From assembly GCF_026625145.1 (NCBI RefSeq), contig NZ_CP113088.1:2025501-2089500 (forward strand): DNA of 64,000 nt. Reading direction: 5' to 3'. Position numbers and translations under genes: made by a program. The number at the start of each line of letters is the position of its first letter. The stretch's first letter is position 1. The notes under the pieces are model-generated. The model searched no databases and was not told the DNA's origin. It worked only from the letters and a program-made list of their open reading frames with translations. The DNA is from Lacinutrix neustonica (lineage in GTDB: Bacteria > Bacteroidota > Bacteroidia > Flavobacteriales > Flavobacteriaceae). Positions 9,331 to 20,334 of the stretch are shown here, in pieces.

Positions 9331-9723
9331 TTTCATCCCTTTCGTTATAAGGCCTGTATAAACACCGAGACCCATACCAATAGCTATAAATGGCAGTGTG
9401 AAAAGCAAAGTTATGTTGTATTGCGGCGTTTTAATTTTGTTAAACTTCGCATTTAATATCTTTCTGGTTTGCCCACTGTATCCCATCCAGTTTTTATAAT
9501 AAATCCCGATAGACAGTATAACAAACAGAAACCATGATTTCTCACTAGACAAACTATCCACATGTAACTGACTGGCAAATGCCGCAAAAAAACAACCTAA
9601 TAGGAACACTAAACTCATTTGGAGCACAGAGGTATACACTAAGGCTATAGTGTTAGCTTTTTGTTTGTAACGTACCTTATAATACGTGAAAATAAAGAGG
9701 TATATTTTATCGAATACTGTCAT
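9286..9723 (-). CDS. Small membrane protein of unknown function
   Basis: A 145-residue protein with three likely membrane segments, about residues 32-50 (LVFLLGCFFAAFA), 62-77 (WFLFVILSIGIYY) and 102-125 (NITLLFTLPFIAIGMGLGVY). The N-terminus is short and basic-aromatic, with no cleavable signal. The last 15 or so codons (KSKNHLKGSSGFSRY) are read from the antisense of the small RNA copy B terminator, so this tail was probably acquired when the duplicated segment arrived. An intact TCTGG is present near 9463. No family is recognised. Confidence 0.7.
   Translation of the reverse strand: MTVFDKIYLFIFTYYKVRYKQKANTIALVYTSVLQMSLVFLLGCFFAAFASQLHVDSLSSEKSWFLFVILSIGIYYKNWMGYSGQTRKILNAKFNKIKTPQYNITLLFTLPFIAIGMGLGVYTGLITKGMKSKNHLKGSSGFSRY
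9297..9328. terminator. Terminator of small RNA copy B, inside the end of a membrane-protein gene
   Basis: ACCACTTGA pairs with TCAAGTGGT, with A before and T after. It ends the rightward RNA. Because A and T tails flank both sides it may also act on the leftward transcript, whose stop codon at 9286-9288 lies just beyond it. Confidence 0.75.
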
Positions 9724-9734
9724 GGGGTAAATGT

Positions 9735-9768
9735 AAAAAACCTGCTAGAATAACTAGCAGGTTTTTTT
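9735..9768 (-). terminator. Terminator after the DUF5689 lipoprotein gene
   Basis: AAAACCTGCTAG pairs with CTAGCAGGTTTT, with T-runs in both directions. It lies 21 bp past the stop of the leftward gene ending at 9789 and just upstream of the 9286-9723 gene. Confidence 0.85.
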
Positions 9769-9788
9769 AACTATAATTTTACAATATT

Positions 9789-11218
9789 CTATTGCGCGTC
9801 AATACTAATATCATCTAACTCATAAGTACCATCAGAACTTTGATCTCCACTTCCAGTATACTTAAACGCAATATGAATCACCCCTGTACCACAAGAAAGA
9901 TCTACATTACCGAGAATCCAACCAATCACCAAAGAAATCTGAATTTTGTACAATATACGCTGCTGGTAAAATTCCCCAAGTAGCAGACGCTATATTAGCT
10001 TCTGTACCGTCCCAATCTGTAGAAAACAATAATTCCATGTTACTACCATCTGCAAAACTATTAGAGGTCTTGAAATTAATTGTAACACCATTATTCGCGT
10101 CTAAATCAATTGCTGGTGTTATTAACCACGCTACTGAACTAGCATCACCGTGAATTAAATGATCCTACTCTAGCAGAACGACCTAAAGAAGAATTTGTAC
10201 CACTTTGAGTATACGCTTCCCATCCCTCTGTTCCTGCTTGGATATAATTTGTCCAGCCATTTCCACTAATTAGTGTGTTGTTTGTTTGAGTCTCAAAATC
10301 ATCACTAAAAAGGCTATTTGTTCCTGTTGTCGCAGCAATACCACAATCTAATTCTATTGGATCACAACGCTCTTCATTATCAAAATTTATTGCTTCGGAG
10401 TATTAATATAAATAGTATAAAACTCATCAAAGAAATCTCTTGTCAATATCCCATCAATAGTTCCTCTATTCGCAGGTAATTGTAACCCTTTAAAATCTGA
10501 AAATGTACTTGTACTTAAAATGACAGAAGCTCCAGTTTCGCAACTTTCTAATAAACGTTCTCCATCAAAACTATCATCAGTTTCTGATGCAAAAGACAAT
10601 CCCATCAAATTTCTATTAAATTGCATATCTGTTAATCGAATATACTGGCTCTCTAAGTCGTCACTAAAGTCAGAAATACTAACTTCTTTAGCGATAATCG
10701 TTTCAACATCTGCAGCTCTAATTATGAATTCAGAAACTCGAGTCGCTGGTATTCTGCTTATTTGATTACCATCTAAACGTCCTAATTGAATGACACCATT
10801 GTCCGGACCTACACTTAACCCATTTAATTTAACAAAAACCTTACGACCAAACTCATATTGCGTAAACATTGGGTTTTGATCAACTTGTATAACTATCGCT
10901 GCGGTTGGGTTTTCACGGCTTATCCTGAATGACTATTTGTTTAAAGAAATTTCCACCTTCATCACTGGACACGACATAACCTTCAGTATATTTCTCAGAG
11001 ACACCAACGCCTGCTTCTTCATAAGTAATTGCATCTCCATTGCCACTATTATAATTCCCTAAAACAGCACTAAGTGGATTAAAGTCTGCTTCATTTGGAT
11101 ATTCTGTGATTCCTGAAATCCCTGTAGGAATTTCGAAATTATCGTCTTCAACACAACCCGTTAATACAACTAAAGCAACTAAAAGTCCTGCTAATTTGTT
11201 TAAATTGAATTTTTTCAT
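9789..11218 (-). CDS. DUF5689-type surface lipoprotein with jelly-roll C-terminus
   Basis: Reconstructed length is about 475 residues. It has a lipobox (VVLTGCVED), then a DUF5689-like region from about 35 to 265 (YTEGYVVSSDEGGNFFKQIVIQD...), then a choice-of-anchor-J-like beta domain (FETQTNNTLISGNGWTNY...GWEAYT) to the end. It follows a TonB-dependent receptor gene by 34 bp, in the place where receptor-partner lipoproteins are encoded, so I infer a surface substrate-binding role. Four lesions cut it: TCACGG 10913-10918, TCGG 10395-10398, CCGTGA 10148-10153 and CCGAGA 9910-9915. Each becomes in frame when read as CCAGA/TCTGG. Confidence 0.8.
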
Positions 11219-11252
11219 TTTTATTGAATTTATTTTTTTTTACTAAATATAA

Positions 11253-14144
11253 TTAAAATCTTACGTATACATTCATGTAATAGGTCGTTCCATTTCCAAG
11301 AAAATAACGATTACCAAATACTGGTCCATTTTCGTTGGTTTGTTCCTCTAATTGACTTCTGTAATCCACACGTCTTGATTGCTCAAAACCACCTGTTTTA
11401 TACTCCTGGTCAAATACATTATTAATGGTTGCAAAGAAACCTACGAAATAGTCACCTACTTTCCATGACTTACCACCAACAACATTAAACAACATGTAAT
11501 CATCAAACTGTTCTTGTTGCAATAATTTTTTTGCAATCACTGGATCTATATCATTAATTTCTCCTCCGTTAAATACATAAACATTTCCTTCATCTGTACC
11601 ATCTTGAAATTGTGTGTCTGTATATAATTCTGGATCTGCAACAAAAGCAGCACTTCTTTTTAAAGCACTTGGATCTACATAAGCATTAGAAAACATGTTT
11701 GCAGTTATACCAATATTCCAATACTCCGGATCACGGTATTCAAACCCTAATTGAAAGGCACGTTACGGGCCACTTGCCACATGTAAATTCTCAAGGTTAG
11801 TTTTTCCATTTCCAAAAACAGCACGCCCTGAACCAAATTCTTGACTATAATAAGTGAGGTCTCGGATTATTGGTGTAAGTAAATTGTCCTACAGATGCAA
11901 CACCTTTTAATTTAATTGTTGGTGTTACCTGTGCTTCAATGCCTAATTCTCCTCCTACACGTTGTGTCTCTATTCCAGTAATGGCTTCCTGTACTAAATT
12001 ACTTCCAGCGCCTTCACTGAAGAAAAACCCAGTGTCGGTTCCATTCTCAAATTTTGAATAGAAACCAGTTAATCTAGCTTGTACTATTGAAGAACGAAAA
12101 ATATAACTTGCGTCTACACTTGAAATGGTTTCACTATCTACATCCTCAAGTACCATATTAGCTTGTCTTGCATTTGCAAATACATTTCCGGTAATTGGTG
12201 CTTTAGTCATATATGCCCCATTAAAATCTAACAAATGTTTTCCGGAAATTTTATACGTAGCCCCTGCTTTAACTCCAAAGTTATTAAATTCTATTTTTTC
12301 TCCTTTACCAAAAGAATTGCCTTCAAAATATCCATTTTCGTATAAACCATTACGTTGGTAATCGGTTTTAGAGAGATTTCCTGCTAAATAGAAATCTACT
12401 TTGCTATATTTAAAAAGCGCCTGAGCAAAACCACTAACAACGTTAGCATCAACTTCGTAATTATATTTATAACGGTCACCTTCTGTTACTAGTCTATTAG
12501 GATTTCTAAGGTCGGATTGTGCTGTTGTTAGCACGCCATCTGTAGATTGAATATTTTCATCAGAAAAGAAATCAACATCTAAATATGTGTTTGCTCCTAA
12601 TAAATCTGAAACTAACGCAAAGTTTTCACTCTTTAAATTTCTATAGTTAACAGCAGCGTTTAAACGAATGTTATCATTTAATTCTGTGTCAAAAATAATG
12701 TTAGCCATTAATTGTTTATCATCAATTCTATCTTCCTGTATGGCATAGATGGCATTATAGCCTTGATTAGTAGATCTAACATTAGCACCATATAATGCAT
12801 TCCAGTCAAACTGTCCATCCTCTAAAAACGATTGCTGCGCTTCGTAAGCTAATTCGTAATCGGCAGCTGTTGGTCCACCATCTCTATTTAAATAATAACT
12901 TGGTAGGTTTTGGTAGTATGTTGGATCGGTATTACGTGCACCACCAATATAACTATCTTGACCTTGAGAATTATCTAAACGTGTACCTCCATTATCTACT
13001 CTTGTGTTTCCGAGAGGTTCCAAATTGGTATCCAATATTTGTATTTATAGAGGTTTTATCTGAAATGGTCCAATAATGATTTAACATGATTATTGGCTCT
13101 TCAATTTTTCTCATTCTTGAGTTTCTTATCTCTCCATTTAATTCTCCCCAAAAAGGGTTGTATTGTCGTCCTTTTAAATCAGTTACTTCCTGGGTTAAAG
13201 CAGCTCCTCTACCTCTTCTATTTTGTGCATAGATAGATGTAAAATTAATACTGTGTTGATCGCTGATTTGTTTTTCAACAACAGCGACAAAAGAATTGGC
13301 ATCGTATAATGTACCTTCTATATAACCACCATCTCCATAACGTCTAGATGCCAATAAGCTATATGCCCAACCATCTTCCATTAATCCGAATTATAACTAG
13401 CCATCACACGTCCTTCATAACTTCTGTTAGCAGAAGCATAAGACAAACGTCCTCCTTTACGATATTTAGAGGCTCTCATAATAATATTATTAGTACCTGC
13501 TATATCACCAAAATTATAATCGTTAGGAGCTATTCCCATTGAAAATTCCTGGTTACGTTGTAAGTCATTAATTCCGCCCCAGTTTCCCCATTGAGGTCTT
13601 CCAGTGGCCTGTTTATTCATTTCAAGGCCATTGATTAAAACTTTACCACTTGAATTATCGAGTCCTCTTGGTCTAAAAAACGTAGCACTAAAATCAAATG
13701 CGGCAGCTCTTAAAAACACATCTTTAGAAGATTGTAATAATCCTGAGACGTTACTCGTTAGTCCATCCTCTTCGCTATTCAACTGATCATCAGAAATAGA
13801 GATGATATACAAGTCTTTTTTATCACTCGCGTTATAAGTTAAAGTCATATTCTGTATATCTACAGTTTCTCCTTGATTAACTATGATTGGAAAGCGTTTT
13901 GAAGTATAATCCGAAGTTCAATTTTTAAAAATTGCTCTCCTAAAGGAATATCTTTTTCGAAGATAAATTGCCCGAAAGCGTCAGTTTTTGTTGATAATGA
14001 CGATTCTTCAATAGTTACTGTTACATTGGGAAGTGCCTCATCTGTGACAGCGTCTTTAACACTACCTTTTACAATCGTGCTTTGAGCGAGGATTGTGCTG
14101 ATTGAAAACATTCCAAACAAAAAAATAAATATACTTTTCTTCAT
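11253..14144 (-). CDS. TonB-dependent outer-membrane receptor
   Basis: About 960 residues when repaired. It has a signal peptide (MKKSIFIF...ILAQ), a carboxypeptidase-regulatory-like domain (VKGSVKDAVTDEALPNVTVTI, about 25-100), a plug with FFRPRGLDNSSGKVLINGLEM, and a long beta barrel ending in an aromatic strand (YYMNVYVRF). The start at 14144 is the first ATG before the signal peptide. The receptor is encoded directly upstream of a DUF5689 lipoprotein and divergently from a secreted phosphodiesterase-fold enzyme, which suggests uptake of a nucleotide- or phosphate-containing substrate; that is inference. Five lesions: CCGAA 13911-13915 and 13386-13390, CCGAGA 13010-13015, TCTCGG 11860-11865, TTACGG 11763-11768. 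Confidence 0.9.
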
Positions 14145-14277
14145 ATTAGAAATAATGGTTAATAATAATTTAATCTTTAAATATTTAAAGCTTCCAAATT
14201 TACATTTTTTATTAGAAACATTTACCTTTGGCAAGCATTTTGAATGCATGCATAATATAATCAGAACATTATAATTA

Positions 14278-15333
14278 ATGAAAAAATTAAAACTATGGCT
14301 TGCAGTTGTGCTTGTTGCTACTGCTATAAGCGTTAACGCTCAAGAGGCAAAGAAGTTTAAAATCCATACTGTGGCTTTTTACAATCTTGAAAACTTATTT
14401 GATACTGTAAACGATACCGAAAAAAACGATGAAGCTAGCCCCATGATGGAAATTAAGGTAGATCGTGAAGACATTTACAAAAAAAAGTTAATAATATGGC
14501 TCGTGTCATTTCGGATATCGGTAGTGAGTCCATTGGAAATAGCCCAGCCATTATTGGCGTATGCGAGGTTGAAAATATAACTGTTTTAGAAGATTTAGCA
14601 AATGATCCTTTATTATTAGGTAAAGATTATGCTATTGTACATTTCGATTCTCCGAGACAGACGTGGTATAGATGTTGGGTTAATGTACCAAAAAGCATTA
14701 TTCCAACCAATATCTAAAAGTTCACATACTTTAAAAATATATGATGATCAAACTAGAAATCGTATTTACACTAGAGATCAATTATTGGTTTCAGGAGAAT
14801 TAGACGGAGAACTGGTTCACATAATAGTAAACCATTGGCCTTCTAGACGCGGTGGTGAAGAAAGAAGTCGCGCTAAACGAGTCGCTGCTGCTCACTTAAA
14901 TAAGCGTATTATTGATTCATTACAGGTCATTGACCCCTATGCAAAGATCATTACCATGGGCGATTTAAACGACAACCCTACAAATGCTAGTGTAAAAGAT
15001 GTTCTAAAGGCTAAATCAAAAAAGAAGAACGTAAAAATTAAGGGTATCTATAATCCATTTATTAATATGTTTAAAAAACAAGGGTTGGGAACAGGCGCCT
15101 ACAGAGACTCGTGGAGTCTTTTTGATCAAATAATGGTAACTAAACCACTAATTGAAACAGATTTTAGTTCTTTTAGGTATTACAAAGCCGGAATTTATAA
15201 TAAAAATTATTTGACAAATAATAAGGGCCGCTATAAAGGGTATCCGCTACGAAGCTTTGCAGACGGTGGATTTACTGGCGGCTTTAGTGATCACTTCCCT
15301 GTGTACATTTATTTGATTAAAGAGGTGCAGTAA
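14278..15333 (+). CDS. Secreted endonuclease/exonuclease/phosphatase-fold enzyme
   Basis: About 350 residues with a type I signal peptide (ending SVNAQ). Fold motifs in order: FYNLENLFDT (metal-binding Asn and Glu), GVCEVEN, the RRGIDVGLMY strand, VNHWPSRRGGEE (catalytic His), MGDLNDNP (Asp and Asn) and SDHFPV near the C-terminus. The substrate could be DNA, RNA or another phosphodiester, acting in the periplasm or outside the cell. It is transcribed away from the TonB receptor gene across a 133 bp spacer. Two lesions: an A-run at 14479-14486 that is one A short, and CCGAGA at 14652-14657 (for CCAGAC). A strong terminator follows. Confidence 0.9.
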
Positions 15334-15353
15334 TACCTGTAAATATAATAACA

Positions 15354-15389
15354 TAAAAAAAGCGATTCAGAAATGAATCGCTTTTTTTA
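15354..15389. terminator. Bidirectional terminator between convergent genes
   Basis: AAAAGCGATTCA pairs with TGAATCGCTTTT, with T-runs on both strands. It serves the rightward phosphodiesterase gene and the leftward membrane-protein gene ending at 15402. Confidence 0.9.
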
Positions 15390-15401
15390 TGCCTAGGTTT
15401 T

Positions 15402-15837
15402 TTAAAACCATTGGCTCCAAGGCAATCTTGAAAGCACTAATAATAATCCAATAGAATAAAAAATAGCCAAAGCCTTTAGTTTACCCGCAGACGTAAGTTT
15501 CTTCTTATGTTTAGAATAGCCTATAGTAATAAAAACAACCGCTAGTATTCCCACTAAAGGATGCTCAACAGCCAATAGTCTCGGCTACATTATCTAAACC
15601 ACCCATGCCATTAGAGGTTAGGTTCTGCAACCCATTTGGTGATGTAAAGTAAAGCACTAACCCAATTAATAATTGAATATGAGTTACTATTAATGTAAAT
15701 AAGGCCACTCTAAAATCTCTGGCTTCATATTCCTTCTTACCAAAATGTTTAATAAGCGCATTAAATGTAGCGACTACAATCATAAATAAGACTAAATAAG
15801 CCCAATAAGAGTGCAGCATTTTAACTGTTGAGTACAT
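15402..15837 (-). CDS. Four-helix membrane protein, cytochrome b-like
   Basis: About 144 residues after repair, nearly all of it membrane helices: about 10-30, 45-68, 90-110 and 120-138. Histidines occur at or near helix ends (MLHSYWAY, THIQLLIG, VEHPLVG), the kind of placement seen in b-type heme proteins, though I cannot prove heme binding. The frame is lost at TCTCGG 15579-15584; reading it as TCTGG gives NVARLLAVEHPLVG and continues in frame to TAA at 15402. It stands alone between two terminators. This family is common in Flavobacteriia, without an established function that I know of. Confidence 0.75.
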
Positions 15838-15886
15838 GTTTTTCTTGTTTTAAGTTAGTTTAACAAATGTAGGAATTATTAAGGCA

Positions 15887-15921
15887 TAAAAAAACCGCTT
15901 CATTAAGAAGCGGTTTTTTTT
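15887..15921 (-). terminator. Terminator after the anchor-J lipoprotein gene
   Basis: AAAACCGCTTC pairs with GAAGCGGTTTT with T-runs both ways. It lies 22 bp beyond the stop of the leftward gene ending at 15943. Confidence 0.88.
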
Positions 15922-15942
15922 GGTTTTCGAAATTACTAATTA

Positions 15943-17619
15943 TTAGTTAGCAACCCATTCTCCACCTGTTTTTATTACACTGAAATCTTCAGTAGTATTA
16001 CTTCCATTATAAATATCAACTGTAACAATATACTTTTGTTCCTCTGATGCTGAAGGATCAATATTATTTAAGATTATACCTAAGGCCGTCACAACCATAT
16101 CATCACTCCAATAAGCAGAATTCCCCACTCTTCTATCAAAGTTCCCATAATTGGCTACACTTGCTGCCGGCGCTTCAAATCCTGGTTCATTTAATAGTGC
16201 TGCAGCAGCAAAATCATAATCTGTAGGTTCTAATGTGTATCGTATGGTATTATCTCGGAACCCAAATACCATTGTCAAAACCAAACTGTAATGACGTTTC
16301 TATCGTAGATTCGTAAGCATTCCACATTCCATCAACAAAAGTATAAAGATTGCCTCTTCTTTGCGGTCCTGAATTACTTGAGTAGTAGTCATAAATTACA
16401 ACTAGCTCTTGACCTTCCTGTCCGTAAGGAAAATTTAACTCTAAAAACGTTGGCAAATAATTGTTTGGAGAAACAGAACTACTAAAGTTATTGTATTGAC
16501 CAGGCTCACCAGAACCAGTTCCCATAGCATCGTAATCTGCAGAACTTAAAAAGTATGTATCTTGTACCGCTTCCCAATTTCCACCGAATACATAAAGTAC
16601 TCCCCTTTAGAATTTGTGTTACCGGTAGCTCCAAGGGTTTTAATCGCTAAACTAGCAATTCTCCAACGTCCTGCATCGCCTTCATCTACTGTTGTTGTAG
16701 CTGGATCATCTCCTATAGATGTGTACTTAAATGCCACATTAATGGTTTGACCATCATAAGCAGAAAAATCATAATCTTCAGAAGAAGCCATATCTCCAGT
16801 CGCAGGATTGGCCAATGTAATTTCATTCCAGTTTGCGGTAAGAACATCACCAGCGTAATCTGTAGAAACTAAAATTTTAATTAATGACGTATCGCCTGCG
16901 AAATCAAGTTCTTGAGTGATTTGAAATTTAAGGTTGTCTTCACCCGATAAATCGATTGAAGGAGACACTAACCATTCCACATTTGAAAATTGATCACCAA
17001 AAAAACCATTCCCTTGCACATACCCCGTTTCTGACGTCCAAACGATGTCTGCTCCGGACTCTTCTACTGGTGTCCATCCTTCAAAACTACCAGCAAAGTT
17101 GTAATCTACTAAATTCGCTAAACCTACTACAGGTGTTTCAGTATACTGCTTATATTTTGCTAATACAATTTGTCCTTCAACTGGACTTGCAATTTGAGAT
17201 GTTAACACCTCTGGAATTTTAGCCGTGGCATTTACATTTGGATAAAAACCAAAAGCATCACTTCCTGTAGCTGCGTAATCTGCGTTGCTTAACGTGTAAA
17301 TATCAGAGTTCGTTAAATCACTTACGCCTTCTGCGTTACCGATATAGAGGTTATAATTCACTAAAACCGAAGATCCTTGTCCCCAAAAAGGATAAAGGTT
17401 CGCTAGCAATTGCGGTATTGAATCTTTTGCCTGTTGCTCAGAATTAAAGCTACCAAAACCAAGATCAAAATCAGCATAATCATCATCTGTTAATGTGTAA
17501 GATTCAGCTCCAACAATAGGATTATCTGATGAATCCATTTCGTCATAAATGTCTTCCATAGGGTTACAACCTAACAAGGTTATTCCTAAAAGTGCTAAAC
17601 AATAAATTATTCTTTTCAT
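15943..17619 (-). CDS. Choice-of-anchor-J surface lipoprotein
   Basis: About 560 residues. It has a lipobox (LLGCNPMED), an N-terminal part with repeated acidic YTLTDDDYADF/YTLSNADYA motifs (about 40-125), then a jelly-roll domain (FAGSFEGWTPVEESG...WRIASLAIK, about 170-325), then a third segment with another FLSSADYDAMG repeat. The repeated motif of Asp-Tyr-Ala/Asp after a turn may be a small tandem domain. It follows a TonB receptor gene by 12 bp, so the pair should form one outer-membrane uptake unit. Two lesions: CCGAA 16584-16588 and TCTCGG 16253-16258. The ligand is unknown. Confidence 0.8.
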
Positions 17620-17631
17620 CTTAACTATTTT

Positions 17632-20166
17632 TTAAAAATTAACTTTTAAACCTACACTATATGTTCTTCCAGGGCCAAAATACACCTGAGCTTTTGAGGC
17701 AGTACCATCAATATCATTAGCATCTGAAACATACTCAGTATTAAAAGCGTTATTTATTTTACCAACTAAAGTAGCATCAAAAGCTCCCATATCAAAACTG
17801 TGTCTTACACCAACATCAAATAGACCAAAATCAGGAAGTCTCCAAACATCTGGTAAATCATTAGTCTCTCTATTTGTAACATCGTAAGACGCGTAATTAT
17901 TTCCAGCAAAGTTATAATCTACATAAATATTAGACTTTGCTGCCAATTGATAATCCACTCCTAAAGCGAATGTTGTTTGTGCAGCATCGCCTACTTTTAA
18001 ATCTTCTGCATAAACTTCAACAACGTCTACCTCTTCACCTGCTTGATCTCTTACAATGGCTGATACATTACTCTTCCATTTCCAATCACCTATAGAGGCC
18101 ATACCTGTTACAGTTAAAGCGTCAGTTGCTTTATATCTAAAATCAACTTCGACACCTTGATGTAGAGCATCTATTCCTAATAAGTTATAGAAAAATATGT
18201 TATCACCCGTACCAATTGACCCGAATTTGTTTTATCTAACCATTGCGTATAGTATATATTCACATTAGCACTAAGCTTCTCTTCGCGGAAACCATATCCT
18301 AATTCTACACTAAATACTTTTTCGTTTTCAGCTTCTTCATTTGCTTCCGGAGTATCTTCATCTAAAAACACTCCAATTAAAAATGGAGCTCTTGAAAAGT
18401 AACCTACATTAGCGAACACATTGTTAACAGCATCTATATTATAGTTACCACCACCTTTAATGCCATAACCTATAAAGTCAACAGCTTCGGAAGTTCTACT
18501 ACCAGTAATGTCAGAACTCATGAATTCTTCTTTTTTATAATTGGTATTAGACACGTCTGTAGCAACAAATAGGTTGAATGACTCACTAACTTGAAATTCT
18601 GCTTGAGCAAATAAGCCTGATCTAAGCACAATACCATCATAATCCTTATTGTATCTATCACCAACAGTAAGCGCTTTACCATAAGCAAAAGTATTCGTTT
18701 CGTTGTCTAAGAAATATTGTCCTCCTAATAAATCATCCACTTCATACCAGTGTGATCCAACATAATAACGTGCATCCAAACCTCCCGAAATGGTTACAGC
18801 ATCAGTAACGTCATTTTTATAAGTAGACAAAACGCCATACCACTTATGAGAATTTCTAGAAGAGGAAATAATATCGCTTGATCCATTCACCCCATTCGCT
18901 TGATTCTCTGCAACAACACGGTCAAAATCAATTGGCTGTAAGCCTGTTTGTCCTATTCTATAATCATCAGATCCAATTTTAGCACCTTCATCTCTTCGTC
19001 CACCTCCTGAACCGAAAGAAGCATATACTGCAGTAGACAAAGCAGAATTATCGTTTATATTCCACAAATGATTTAAAGACATTTGAGGCTTGTGATAGAA
19101 ATTATATGATTGGTGATACACTTCACCGTTTTTATAACCCCAGTCTCTATTCGCTTTTTTTGGCCCCGAATCGGTGTCTTTCAATTCTGCAATAGTACCA
19201 CGATTAAAACGCTGACCGTGCTCTTGCTGTGCTCCAAAAGCAGTAAAAGACAACCTATGTGCCTCATTTAATTGTTGTGATAAACTAACAAAATAATTAT
19301 AACCTGAAAACTCAGTTCCATCTACATAACCGTCACCAGAGATTTTTGAGGCACTAACTGTTGCAGCAAATCCATTATCGGATAACCCTGTTGAATAGGT
19401 CATCCCGTATTTCAAATAACCGTCATTTGCAATGCTCGTAGAAACATTACCCCCTTGTTCAGCATCCGTTGTTTTTGTTATAATATTTATTGTCCCTCCT
19501 ACTGATGCCACGGCAACTTTAGAGGCTCCTAATCCTCTTTGAACTTGCATTCTAGACGTTACATCTCCTAAGCCTGCCCAGTTACTCCAATATACACGGC
19601 CATTTTCCATATCGTTTACTGGAACACCATTTATCATTACTGCGACATTTTCAGAACTAAACCCCCTAAGATTTATTCTACTGTCTCCGTAACCACCACC
19701 AGCTCTTGTTACATAAACACCTGGAGTTGATTTTAAAATTTCAGGAAATTCTTGAGTACTTAATTTTAAAGAAATATCTGCAGCTTTAATTGTTGAAACT
19801 GCAACAGGTGTTTTTCTGTCTACTGCGACAGAGGCAACAATCATTATTTCTTCTAAACCAACTTGGTTAGAAGCTAAAGTAATGTTGTCTAAATTTGTGT
19901 CTCCGTTGATTTCAAATTCTTTAGTTAAAAACCCAACATAAGACACTGCTAAAGTCGCAATTGTTTTAGTTGTAGTTATGCTAAACTTTCCGTCAAAATC
20001 TGTAGAAACTCCATTTGATGTTCCGACCTCTATTACATTTACACCAGGTAAAGGTGAATTAGTTTCACGGATCCAATACAGTACCTGTTACTGTACTTTG
20101 AGCCATTGTAATTGCAGAACATAATAACGACACTGCAAAAAACAAAAATTTGAAATTGTTCTTCAT
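17632..20166 (-). CDS. TonB-dependent outer-membrane receptor
   Basis: About 844 residues. It has a signal peptide (MKNNFKFLFF...TMAQ), a carboxypeptidase-like domain (STVTGTVLDPETNSPLPGVNVI; about 24-110), a plug (VAVMINGVPVNDMENGRVYWSNWAGLGD), and a barrel ending in the aromatic strand YSVGLKVNF. The start at 20166 gives a normal signal peptide. Two lesions: TCACGG at 20065-20070, which removes the N-terminal domain from the main frame, and CCGAA at 18221-18225 near the C-terminus. It is co-directional with the anchor-J lipoprotein gene 12 bp downstream. The substrate is not evident from sequence. Confidence 0.92.
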
Positions 20167-20334
20167 TTTGTTAAATTAAAATTAATTGATTTAAATTTTC
20201 GGCAAAAATACGTATTATTAAACATTATATATTAACTTAACGTTAACATATTTACACCAGGGCAAATATACTTACTAAGTATCTGTTTATATGTTTAATA
20301 AATAAAAACCTATTAACATATTTTTCAACAGTCT

